From positions 1 through 36,512 of the IMG/VR virus record IMGVR_UViG_3300021091_000203: a DNA stretch of 36,512 nt; one strand, written 5' to 3'. Below are positions 16,032 to 25,220 of this stretch, in pieces. Within the stretch, counting starts at the first letter, position 1. Each line of letters begins with the position of its first letter. The notes under the pieces were generated by a model, which was given only the letters and a program-made list of their open reading frames with translations, made no database searches and had not been told where the DNA came from. This DNA comes from a virus. A program made the translations under genes and the position numbers.

Positions 16032-16875
16032 GCCAAGTAGATATAGCAACTCTTTTCCAAGTATCTGTTGCGACGCAAATATAAATGTATTGTGCATCGT
16101 ATCTTATCTCACCCGCTGTTCCTGTACTAGTCGCAGTAGAAGGAGCAGCAGTTGAAGAAATCTTTCCTACACTTATATCAAGAAGTTCTACAAAAGATTT
16201 TGTAACTCTACTGTCTATATCAGTATTTGCTCTTGTACTGGTATAATATAAGTTAGTTCCTTCAGATAGATTTGTTGTTGATTTAGCAGTAAATGCAGTA
16301 TCAAATCTTGCTTGTGTATAGTAAAGATTAGTTCCTTCAGATAGATTTGTTGTTGATTTAGCAGTAAATGCAGTATCAAATCTTGCTTGTGTATAATATA
16401 AGTTAGTTCCTTCAGATAGATTTGTTGTTGATTTAGCAGTAAATGCAGTATCAAATCTTGCTTGTGTATAATATAAGTTAGTTCCTTCAGTAATACTTGT
16501 AGTATCAAATTCAGTAAAATTTAATGATAATGTTAATGAATTGGCAACATCATTATAAGATGTAGAAACTCCAGTGCCACCAATTAGTAACGATGAAACT
16601 CTATCATCAACTCTTTCGTCAGTATAGTAAAGATTCGTGCCCTCAGTAATACTTGTAGTATCAAATTCAGTAAAATCTAATGATAATGTTAATGAATTCG
16701 CAACATCATTATAAGATGTAGAAACTCCAGTGCCACCAATTAGTAACGATGAAACTCTATCGTCTATTTGTTCATTAAGTGTTGTTGATAAAGTATTTAC
16801 ATCCGTAGCAAGAAAATTAAATTCTATTCTTGCTTGATCTAGAGTAAAAGTTCTTGCTACGTTACGTAATGTCAT
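16027..16875 (-). CDS. Repeat-built tail fibre protein
   Basis: This 282-residue protein starts MTLRNVARTFTLDQARIEFN. It is made of two copies of a 52-residue unit (DDRVSSLLIGGTGVSTSYND, NSLTLSL, FTEFDTTSITEGTNLYYT), then three copies of a 25-residue unit (NLSEGTNLYYTQARFDTAF) and a tail with SRVTKSFVELLDISVGKI, AGEIRYDAQYIYICVATDTW and KRVAIS. 'EGTNLYYT..R.D..F' repeats are widespread in phage fibres, where they form beta-spiral or helical shafts, and the last part ('EIRYD..YIYICVATDTWKRV') is a known C-terminal beta-domain found on such proteins. It overlaps the upstream 63-residue gene by four bases (ATGA). The fibre call is confident; what it binds is unknown. Confidence 0.88.
   Translation of the reverse strand: MTLRNVARTFTLDQARIEFNFLATDVNTLSTTLNEQIDDRVSSLLIGGTGVSTSYNDVANSLTLSLDFTEFDTTSITEGTNLYYTDERVDDRVSSLLIGGTGVSTSYNDVANSLTLSLNFTEFDTTSITEGTNLYYTQARFDTAFTAKSTTNLSEGTNLYYTQARFDTAFTAKSTTNLSEGTNLYYTQARFDTAFTAKSTTNLSEGTNLYYTSTRANTDIDSRVTKSFVELLDISVGKISSTAAPSTATSTGTAGEIRYDAQYIYICVATDTWKRVAISTWP
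16237..16487 (-). repeat. 75-bp tandem repeat, about 3.3 copies
   Basis: The landmark TTCCTTCAG on the plus strand occurs at 16257, 16332, 16407 and 16482, exactly 75 bases apart, with near-perfect identity between the first three units. It is in frame (25 codons) inside the fibre gene, so gain or loss of units changes only shaft length. Confidence 0.92.
16491..16763 (-). repeat. 156-bp direct repeat pair in the fibre gene
   Basis: The stretch 16491-16607 recurs at 16647-16763, offset by 156 bases (52 codons), with only a few differences. It encodes the unit beginning DDRVSSLLIGGTG. It adjoins the 75-bp repeat array. Confidence 0.9.
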
Positions 16876-17063
16876 GGAGATAATTTTTGAAGAAGCGATT
16901 TAATCTCACTAATTTCATTCTTTAAATTATTTAGATCTTGCTGAATTGTTTTGAACTCAGAAGAAAATGATTTTGTTGGTTTTTTTTGCGTGTTTATAAT
17001 TGCTCCTGTATTCAAATCACGAACATAATCTTCATAACCCTCTACCTTCAAGTATTCTGACAT
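16872..17063 (-). CDS. 63-residue virion-region protein with coiled coil
   Basis: It reads MSEYLKVEGYEDYVRDLNTG, then AIINTQKKPTKSFSSEF and a C-terminal helix with KTIQQDLNNLKNEISEIKSL ending LLQKLSP. The N-terminal 'V.GY...VRD..TGAIIN' block resembles short proteins found next to the structural genes of many T4-like marine phages, and the last 30 residues have coiled-coil heptads. The ATG is one base from the stop codon of the DUF4815 gene (TGATATG), and its own stop overlaps the fibre start, so it is translated between a giant baseplate protein and a fibre. A helper or linker in fibre attachment is possible; unproven. Confidence 0.8.
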   Translation of the reverse strand: MSEYLKVEGYEDYVRDLNTGAIINTQKKPTKSFSSEFKTIQQDLNNLKNEISEIKSLLQKLSP

Positions 17064-17064
17064 A

Positions 17065-20000
17065 TCAATAAGAAGCTACTGTCCTAATGTCTTGTACTTT
17101 TGGTGCGTATGATGGATCAACAGATTTCATAACAATTTTGATTGCAAAAGAAGAAAATTCTGGTAATCCAGAAACACTAAATTTTAATTCTTGGTAAGCA
17201 TCTTGTGTTTCAGTTTGAGAAGATAATGAATTTTGTGGAGTTGCAATTTCATTTACATCTGGATTACCATCTATGTTAAAAGCACGCCAACCAATATCAT
17301 CAAATTTTTCTTGAGATGATGCCAATTTAAATTTATAAAAAACTTTTAGGTTACTTACATCTTTAACATTTACAGTTAATCTTGTATCAATTGCTGTTCC
17401 AGGAGAATTTATACTTATTTCCTTAGTTACATATTTTGCAACAGAAGAACTATTTTTTGCTGCCGTCTCATCAACAAAATCTATTCCATTACTGAATTTC
17501 ATATCCCCAATTTCATAACACTTTTCTGCCCCCGTTTGAATACCATCAAAGAAAATTAAATCCCCAACTCTAAAAATGTCTGGTGATTGAGCAGCAATAT
17601 TAGCAGCTCTTGTAAATGCACTGCCGAGAGTAATTTTACTGGTATAATCTCCAGATATCGGATTTTTATCATTTTCAATAGTTAATAATTTTGCCTGAGG
17701 ATCCCAATTAATAACTTTTCCACTTATCGTATTATCATATTTTTTAGTAGTATCACTTGGATTAAATGCAACTATAGTTGAACCTATGGTGAAACTAGAT
17801 GTTTTTAATACTACTCCACCAGGATTAATAGAGACATTAACTCCGTTTAGATTTCCTGTCGGTATTGATTGTAATCCAAAGTATAATCTTTCATCTTGAC
17901 GGAATATGCCGTTATTTGTAACTTTAACTTTTATGGTTGGCGGCGTTGCGGTAAAATTAACGACTTCTGCTTTTGCACCAGAAGTTAATCCCTCTACAGT
18001 TTGATTTAATAAAATTGCAGTGGTGCCCATTCCGCCAATATTTAATTCATACAAGGGCAATAGAGATATTTTTTGATAACGCTTACCAAACCTATCTTCT
18101 TTTCCTGTTGATGATTCGACTCTATTTGAAGATAATTTTACCGAAGAAACTCTAAGATCAATTACTGGTGAGAGGTATGCAACTGTTGATGAAAGATTTA
18201 ATTTATATTGTAATGAATTATTTGTATTATTTAAAATTTGATTAATTCTAGATGCAACGACTTTTTGATTTGAGAAGAAGTGCTCTTGATTTAAAAATGT
18301 TTTTTCATAATCACTTACAGAATATGAAGAGTAGTTTTGTGTATTTGAATCTACTGGAATTATATTTGTTGTTCTTACAAATGTATCAATTGATGTTTTT
18401 GGCGCTTGTAAATAAGAAATTTCCGCAAAGAGTTTTTCGTATTTCCTATTGAATGATGCTAGAACAGCAGCTCCACCACCGTTAGAATTTGAACTTGCTC
18501 TATTTGGACCAACTATGTTGTAGAAATCTAATCCTCCATTAGAAATTTTAAACAACGAACTGTTTAAAACACTAGATGTAAATCCACCGACATTAGATAA
18601 TGCTTTAAAGAAAACGTGCGATTTTCCAGATGATTCAAAACCATTATCTCTATGAGTAACTTTTACAATTGAATTATTATTTTTAAATAACGGCGACGTA
18701 GCATTAGTATTTGCTAACGCATATGTCTCAATAGGGTCTAAAGATAATTTTTCATATCCCAGATTTGCGTTAGTTAGATATAAATTAGCAGTTCTAGAAA
18801 TATCAAATTCTGCACGATATAGAGTAAATTTAATGTCTTCAAATAAATCTTCTGTCCAGGAATCAGTATTTTGAGATTTATAAACTGAACCCAAAGAAGG
18901 TTGAGTAGTGATTGCGACGCCAGTTGCTGCATCTTTATCTGTTAATTTTGATGCCCATACCCTATAGTCGGTAGAATCAGTTTCTACGGCAAATGAATAT
19001 TCAGTATTATTTTGTAAATAAACTGGATGTTTAAAATTAAATCTTGTTGGCGTTGTTGATGGTTTCGCTACAGTATCGTCTACGGCGATTCCCATGACCA
19101 CTGCGGGGGTATCTATTTCTATGATAGATTCTATAACAGCACCGCTTGCACCAGTCCCAGAACCCCGTACAGTGACCGCTGGTGGACTTGTGTATCTACT
19201 TCCAGATAATGATATGCCAGTATTATATACTTTGCCACCAGAAACATCCACAGTTGCTGTTGCAGTACTTCCTCCTGGCAATTGGGGACTTTCAATTAAT
19301 AGGACAGCACTTTCATAATTGGATCCAACAGATTTAATTTTTAAATCTACAATTTTACCAGAATCTTTTACAATGGTTACTGCTATTGAAGAAGCAGTTG
19401 CGGCGTTATATTTTGTAACGCTAGCAATAGTTAATACTTCATCTTCTACAAAAGATATGCCATTGTTATTACTTAAAACTAAAGTATAAACCTGATCGTT
19501 ATTCAATGTAACTGACCCAGTAGATGTGGGAGCAACTACAACGTTATTTTTATCAAGCACAGAATCTAACGGTCCAAAAGCACCAGATTTAGATCCCTTA
19601 ATTTCTTCTTTTATAGTTAGAGAAACTTGCGAACTTACAATTACTCTTAAATAAGTATTGGGCAATAATACAGATTCTGTTCCAGGAACAATATATTTTC
19701 CTGGTTTGCCAATATCAACGTTTGTCAAATATACTCTTAAAGGAATGGTAGAACTTTTTTGTTCAAAGAATAAATCCATCCCTGTTACAAAAACACCGCC
19801 TTCAAAATTTTCAACTTTAAACGTTTGCGAAAGAGGACTTGGTTTTTCTTTATTGCTTGTAACGGTATCAACAATTTGAACACCTTCGTTTGCTTTAAAA
19901 ATAGCAGGAACTGTTGAAACAATGCTAGATGGATTTTCTGGTAACGAACCCACGGCATAAAATTTTGATTCTGCATAACTTTCTACAGAATTTGTATCAG

Positions 20001-23000
20001 CATCTGTTGAACTAGATGTAAAACGAATTGTTTTAATCCCAGTTGGGAATCTAACTACCTTTGCAGTATCATCATATAACATAGTGTTCACATCTCCAGT
20101 CCACGTTGTATTTTCAATCGGAGGATACCCAGCGGGAATTAAAATAATACCGCTAGCATTCCCACTTAAATCTGTTGTAATTTTAGAACTGAATACTGAT
20201 AGAGAATTTCCTGGTATTCCTGTGTAAATTATGTCTGGATTTACCCACCTATTTACATCTATATGATCAATAAAAACATAATATCTTGTAGATGGTTTCA
20301 TCCTTGTTAAATTATATTTAATTGGAATACTTCTTGTATAATAAGTAATTGAAGAAATTACTGAATTTTTTCCAGAAGAATTTACTGACACTCCTTGGGC
20401 AGTTTCATTATTTTGAGGACTGATATTTGATGTACTACTAATAGAAGCTTTTGTAACTGATGCTGTTGCAGTTGTACTGGATGAAGTTCCAAAAGAAGAA
20501 ATATTAAAGAATGACCTATTTGCGCCAATCCAAGTGACAACAAAAGAATTATAAAAAGAAGCAAACGAATTTTTTACATCAGCAACAGAATAAATTGAAA
20601 ATAAATTTGTATTGCTATCAGAAATTAGTGGTGCAATTGAAGTATCATACCATTGATCAATATTGGGAGAAATATTTAAATCACCAACATATTGAACTAA
20701 AACAAATGGATTTGGGTTTAGTGTTTTAGAAGCGTTGGGATTCCCTAGAAGTTTTGTATTTCTTAATATAGGCAGTGTAATTACATCATTATTTTTAACA
20801 TAACCAGCATTAGTTCTTTCATCTTTTCTTGTTATTACTTCTTGGAGTAATAAACTGTCTTCTTTAACTTGAGGGCGCAGCACCGCCTGCTGCGTATCTA
20901 TAGCGCATCTGTAATCAATTGAAGTTAAGTTGCCAATTCTATGAGTTTCAAAATTATCTACTATAAATCCACTTTTAAATCGATCTAATCCAATATCATC
21001 TTTCACTTGCATGTTTAATGCCTGTTGCTCTAAGATGCTAAGTGTGGTATAATATTCTAAACGTTCTATACGCTTTTCTAATTTACCAATATCTCTCATC
21101 GTATAACGCTTGTTGTCAACTGGTGTTATACGAATATCTTTACTAGATTGCGTAAATGCTGGGATAAAAACATATCCCAATACAATTGCATCATCAAGTA
21201 AATCTGGTTTTGTTGGACTTAGAGACGAGTTGCCTTCTTTAACAACAAATTTTCCCTTTTTGTCCAAGAAGATCGCATCAATTCTATCCAAGTATTGTTT
21301 TTCGCTGTAAGATATAGTATACTCTAAAGAGTTATCCGATGCTGGAGTTGATGAAAACACCCCACCCGCTCCTCTAAAACTTACATAATCTTGTTGTGCC
21401 AATAAAGTTGAATCTTGGAACCCAGAAATAATAACCGAATTGTCCGCTTTTGGTCTAAAATCAATAACGTCTTTTAATGAAATATTCCCATAAACAGTTG
21501 AATTAAATGATGGAATTTCATCTGAACCAACTCCAGCCTCATGCAAATAAGAATCTACCGTACAAAAATCACCCTGAGAATGGTCAAAATAATCAAATGC
21601 AATTACAAGTTGACCCGTAGGCGACGAAGATCCTGGTTTTAATACTAATCTAGATATATCGTAATGTGTATCTCTTTGACCATCATCAAAAGTGAATCTA
21701 CTAGTAACATCAGTTCCAGAAATTAAATTGCCATTTGTATCTACTGTTGGGGGATTAGTTGATGATCCTTCGTAAACATATCTTAAACGGTAGACATCAG
21801 AATATGAATAAATTTCAACTTCTTCTGTATCGTAATCTTGCCCCCTTAAAGGGATAACTTTATCTCCTGCAGAAACAACTATAATTCTTTTATTTGATAC
21901 AGAAGTTTTTAATCTTGGTTTTGCTTTACTAACTTCTATTGTTGCAGATAATTTTAACTTGGGGAATCCTGTTGTAATTGCAACACCACTAGAATCAGTA
22001 AAGAAATTATTTGGTAATGTAATGGTTACGCTACCAGCAGTTACTCCAGTAGTAGAAGATGAGGAAGATACAGTATTAATAAATGATGGTTTTATATAAA
22101 GAATATCTCCATTTTGAACATTTCTTGCAGATCCCCTATCCAGTACCGTAATTAAGAAATTACTTTCATCGTAAGAAACAAAACGTTGAGTACCAAATTC
22201 TAGTTGAGCAGCAAAAGTAAGTAACCCACCACTTGAAGATCCTGTAGTCACAAAATTTCTTCTAATATGATATTTTAATCTAGAGTCAGAAGAATCTTTA
22301 ATCAAAGAAGTTACTTGCTTACTACCAGTGGGTAAAATTAAAGAAGAAGACAGATTCTCTAGTGCTGGTCTAATTCTTAACACCGACGCATTTACAATAG
22401 AAGCAGGTAATGAAGAATCTAAATAAATTCTTGATTTTTTAACCCCATCTGGCATTGTAGCATATTGAACTATAGATTTTATGGTTTTACCCAAAGTATC
22501 AGTAAAAATAATTACGTCGCCTTGGACTAAATCTTTGGATGCATCTCCTCCAAAAGCGGAGCACTCTAAAAATTTATTTCCCTCAGATCCAGAAAAAGTA
22601 TTGTCAGCAACTATTTTTGATTCATAGTATTTTGATTTGTTTGTATCAATATCTGCTGTAAACGAATATGCGTTTCCAGAACCATATGTAGAATAGAAAG
22701 ATTTAACGTTTTGTGGAGAATATGTTAAAACAGTATTTCTATTTAAAACTGGTATAATTGAAGCAGATGCTCCTGGTGTACTGGAAGAAGATATTGTTAC
22801 TACTGGTGGTTGAGAATAACTTGTTTGAACAGAATCTCTATTTTTAATTAGTACTTTAAAAATGCTACTGCCCTCTGTAGAAATTTCTATAGAAGAAGAG
22901 TCATACCTAACACCGTCTAGTAATACCACAGGAGATGTGTAACCAGATCCTCTTGCCTCAACAATAAAATGAGAAATTGTGTTTTCATTAGCTATACGTA

Positions 23001-25185
23001 ATACATTGCCAGATTCGTCAGCAATGCTTTCTCCTGGAACAAAAGTTCCATATAAAGTATTTACAAATAGAATATTACCAGTAGAGTATGAAGTTGTTGA
23101 GGATCCCTCTATAACAGCATACGCCCCGCTCGTCAAACCTGTAATATATTTACCAGTAGTAAATCTTTGACTTACAAAATTATCTTGTGGTACGACACTA
23201 TCTAAAAGTAATCGAGTAAAAAATACTGGATTGAAATAATTAAATCCAAAAGTTGAATTATAAGCTGAAGTTCCGTCAGTTAATTTTCCTTTGGAAATTA
23301 CGATATCAGTATTTTGATCAAACCCCTCACCTCTTTCAATTAAAGAAAGATTTTTTGGTTTAGCAATGCCAATAACAGGGGTGATAATTTCATTATAAGA
23401 AACTATGTGACCGAATTTATTAGTATTAGCAAGTGCATCGGATCTTGATAGAAATATTTCTCTTTGTTTTGATCCACCAGAATCATCGTACTCTTTTAAA
23501 AATAAATCTAAAAGAGTTTTTTTGCCAAGTAATGTCAACTCTAGAAAAGTTCTAGTGCTATCAATTGTTGTTAATTTTACTTTTGAAAAAGAAATTGGTA
23601 TAGCAAAATCAACAGATTCTGGAGTTGATCCAGTTCTTGTCTTAATAAACCATATATCATCTAAAATAGTGCTAAAAGTCGCCGCAGTTATTGATCCTAG
23701 TGTAGTTGTGGTGTTAGTAACATCAATGTATATGGTTTTAATGGCATCATCGATTCCAAATCCAGTCCCTCGTCTAGAAGTTGTTTGCTTTAAACCAGTA
23801 GATGGTTCTGTATTATTTAACCCAATCGATCCATCATTGAATACAGAATTTAAAAATATATTTGGAGTAGAAGTTACCTCAGAACCCTCATCATTTAATG
23901 GAATTGATCCGTGTAAATTTGTAATCTTAAATAATGAAACGCCCTTAGTTTTTAATGTGAGATTATCTTTAGTTAAAGTGTCTCTTGCTTTGTTTAAAGT
24001 AATATATTTTGTTTCTTTATTTACTATTTCATATCCTCTAACATATGCTTTCCCAGCCCCAATCGTAGCAATTAATTTATTTTCTGCCTCCGATGGGGGG
24101 AGATTATTAACAAGACCATCTTTTCCTAATGTAAATACGCCTAAGTTATTATTTTTTTGATAAAATTCTCTTATTTCAATTTGAAAATTATCAACAACAT
24201 AATCACCAGATTCATCATAAGTTCTCCTAGCTAAAGTTGATTCTAATAAATTGTAATCTGATGGTTTTATTTGTTTTTGAATTACGCCAGATTTTACAGA
24301 TAAAATTTGAATAAAGTTCTTATCTGTATCTTGATTATAATTATATTTTTGTAGAACTAGGGAAATTTTTAAACGATGTGCTCCAGGAGCAGATTGATTT
24401 GAACTTCCAATTGAATTGTCATACAAAGAAGCATCTTGTTCTGGTGTTATAATTTCCTCAACAATTTTAAATCCAACTTTTGCGGAAGGTTGATCGTAAT
24501 ATTTGTCTATAATTAAAAGTTCTGCATTATTTCTTACAAAATACCCATTAACAAAATAAATTCCTTCCTGAACATTTATTCCAGAAGCAAATCCCATTGC
24601 TCTGCTTTCTACAAAAGATTTTGCTTCTGTATCTGGGTTTACAACTTCTATTGATGTAGGCAAAACGCTTCCATCCGTTCCCACAATAAGTAATGGTGTA
24701 TTAATCCCGCCAACTACTTCAAGAGTTTCTCCCTGCCTAAAAGTAGATTCGTCAGATGCATCACCACTAGAAATGTAGTTTATATACAAAACATCAGAAC
24801 TAAATTCTGTAGCATATTCTGCTGCCAAAATAGACGCAATAACACCAGATGTAACACCCTGTATTTTTTGTCCAACTAACGTCTTAATGTCATATTTTTT
24901 AAATACGATCTCCCCATCTACATTAACTGCAACTTCAGAAACAGAAGATAGTTTTACATAATCTAATCTAGTGTTTAGAGAAACTTCTCCTGGTACTACC
25001 AAATCTCCCTGTTTAAATTGATATTTACCATAACTCTCAATTTGATTTTGTAAAATAGATTGTATAGAATTTAGTTCCCTTGTTTGGATTGAATACCCAG
25101 GTCTAAACAAGAGTTTATAAAAATTCTTACTAGCTTTAAAATCGTCATTATATGGAGATACACTAAGATTCGTCTGTTGTGGCAT
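17065..25185 (-). CDS. Giant DUF4815 virion structural protein
   Basis: This 2,706-residue protein begins MPQQTNLSVSPYNDDFKASK, then YKLLFRPGYSIQTRELN and LQNQIESYGKYQFKQGDLVV, the hallmark start of DUF4815, a family of large phage structural proteins. Around residues 1,355-1,390 is RYTMRDIGKLEKRIERLEYY followed by a helix, also typical of the family. Near residue 1,630 is TRMKPSTRYYVFIDHIDVN and near 1,790 PLSQTFKVENFEGGVFVTG, both normal features of the C-terminal half of this protein group. Extra beta modules are spread through it: three TSG modules (IQGVTSGVIA, ITGLTSGAYAVI, VEGLTSGAKAEV) and GSGYTSP/GSRYTSPP modules. It sits straight after gp8, where T4 has genes 9 and 10, so it may replace one of those peripheral baseplate or fibre-docking proteins, which is inference from order. 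It has no clear ribosome site or promoter of its own (35 bases after gp8). Confidence 0.9.
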   Translation of the reverse strand: MPQQTNLSVSPYNDDFKASKNFYKLLFRPGYSIQTRELNSIQSILQNQIESYGKYQFKQGDLVVPGEVSLNTRLDYVKLSSVSEVAVNVDGEIVFKKYDIKTLVGQKIQGVTSGVIASILAAEYATEFSSDVLYINYISSGDASDESTFRQGETLEVVGGINTPLLIVGTDGSVLPTSIEVVNPDTEAKSFVESRAMGFASGINVQEGIYFVNGYFVRNNAELLIIDKYYDQPSAKVGFKIVEEIITPEQDASLYDNSIGSSNQSAPGAHRLKISLVLQKYNYNQDTDKNFIQILSVKSGVIQKQIKPSDYNLLESTLARRTYDESGDYVVDNFQIEIREFYQKNNNLGVFTLGKDGLVNNLPPSEAENKLIATIGAGKAYVRGYEIVNKETKYITLNKARDTLTKDNLTLKTKGVSLFKITNLHGSIPLNDEGSEVTSTPNIFLNSVFNDGSIGLNNTEPSTGLKQTTSRRGTGFGIDDAIKTIYIDVTNTTTTLGSITAATFSTILDDIWFIKTRTGSTPESVDFAIPISFSKVKLTTIDSTRTFLELTLLGKKTLLDLFLKEYDDSGGSKQREIFLSRSDALANTNKFGHIVSYNEIITPVIGIAKPKNLSLIERGEGFDQNTDIVISKGKLTDGTSAYNSTFGFNYFNPVFFTRLLLDSVVPQDNFVSQRFTTGKYITGLTSGAYAVIEGSSTTSYSTGNILFVNTLYGTFVPGESIADESGNVLRIANENTISHFIVEARGSGYTSPVVLLDGVRYDSSSIEISTEGSSIFKVLIKNRDSVQTSYSQPPVVTISSSSTPGASASIIPVLNRNTVLTYSPQNVKSFYSTYGSGNAYSFTADIDTNKSKYYESKIVADNTFSGSEGNKFLECSAFGGDASKDLVQGDVIIFTDTLGKTIKSIVQYATMPDGVKKSRIYLDSSLPASIVNASVLRIRPALENLSSSLILPTGSKQVTSLIKDSSDSRLKYHIRRNFVTTGSSSGGLLTFAAQLEFGTQRFVSYDESNFLITVLDRGSARNVQNGDILYIKPSFINTVSSSSSTTGVTAGSVTITLPNNFFTDSSGVAITTGFPKLKLSATIEVSKAKPRLKTSVSNKRIIVVSAGDKVIPLRGQDYDTEEVEIYSYSDVYRLRYVYEGSSTNPPTVDTNGNLISGTDVTSRFTFDDGQRDTHYDISRLVLKPGSSSPTGQLVIAFDYFDHSQGDFCTVDSYLHEAGVGSDEIPSFNSTVYGNISLKDVIDFRPKADNSVIISGFQDSTLLAQQDYVSFRGAGGVFSSTPASDNSLEYTISYSEKQYLDRIDAIFLDKKGKFVVKEGNSSLSPTKPDLLDDAIVLGYVFIPAFTQSSKDIRITPVDNKRYTMRDIGKLEKRIERLEYYTTLSILEQQALNMQVKDDIGLDRFKSGFIVDNFETHRIGNLTSIDYRCAIDTQQAVLRPQVKEDSLLLQEVITRKDERTNAGYVKNNDVITLPILRNTKLLGNPNASKTLNPNPFVLVQYVGDLNISPNIDQWYDTSIAPLISDSNTNLFSIYSVADVKNSFASFYNSFVVTWIGANRSFFNISSFGTSSSTTATASVTKASISSTSNISPQNNETAQGVSVNSSGKNSVISSITYYTRSIPIKYNLTRMKPSTRYYVFIDHIDVNRWVNPDIIYTGIPGNSLSVFSSKITTDLSGNASGIILIPAGYPPIENTTWTGDVNTMLYDDTAKVVRFPTGIKTIRFTSSSTDADTNSVESYAESKFYAVGSLPENPSSIVSTVPAIFKANEGVQIVDTVTSNKEKPSPLSQTFKVENFEGGVFVTGMDLFFEQKSSTIPLRVYLTNVDIGKPGKYIVPGTESVLLPNTYLRVIVSSQVSLTIKEEIKGSKSGAFGPLDSVLDKNNVVVAPTSTGSVTLNNDQVYTLVLSNNNGISFVEDEVLTIASVTKYNAATASSIAVTIVKDSGKIVDLKIKSVGSNYESAVLLIESPQLPGGSTATATVDVSGGKVYNTGISLSGSRYTSPPAVTVRGSGTGASGAVIESIIEIDTPAVVMGIAVDDTVAKPSTTPTRFNFKHPVYLQNNTEYSFAVETDSTDYRVWASKLTDKDAATGVAITTQPSLGSVYKSQNTDSWTEDLFEDIKFTLYRAEFDISRTANLYLTNANLGYEKLSLDPIETYALANTNATSPLFKNNNSIVKVTHRDNGFESSGKSHVFFKALSNVGGFTSSVLNSSLFKISNGGLDFYNIVGPNRASSNSNGGGAAVLASFNRKYEKLFAEISYLQAPKTSIDTFVRTTNIIPVDSNTQNYSSYSVSDYEKTFLNQEHFFSNQKVVASRINQILNNTNNSLQYKLNLSSTVAYLSPVIDLRVSSVKLSSNRVESSTGKEDRFGKRYQKISLLPLYELNIGGMGTTAILLNQTVEGLTSGAKAEVVNFTATPPTIKVKVTNNGIFRQDERLYFGLQSIPTGNLNGVNVSINPGGVVLKTSSFTIGSTIVAFNPSDTTKKYDNTISGKVINWDPQAKLLTIENDKNPISGDYTSKITLGSAFTRAANIAAQSPDIFRVGDLIFFDGIQTGAEKCYEIGDMKFSNGIDFVDETAAKNSSSVAKYVTKEISINSPGTAIDTRLTVNVKDVSNLKVFYKFKLASSQEKFDDIGWRAFNIDGNPDVNEIATPQNSLSSQTETQDAYQELKFSVSGLPEFSSFAIKIVMKSVDPSYAPKVQDIRTVASY

Positions 25186-25220
25186 TTTGATCTATTTTGT
25201 AATTTTGTTATTAATAAAAA

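Noticed and set aside
16237-16487. CRISPR-like array of evenly spaced repeats
   Set aside because: The 75-bp units are contiguous, have no unique spacers and are translated in frame as a fibre shaft repeat.
16215-16508. 97-codon open frame with IHKQDLILHLLLNQQQ repeats
   Set aside because: It is an out-of-frame reading of the 75-bp fibre repeats. The repeats themselves keep the second frame open.
23522-24160. 212-codon open frame on the plus strand
   Set aside because: It is antisense to the DUF4815 gene, whose frame is continuous and has recognisable family motifs. No promoter or ribosome site supports a plus-strand gene.
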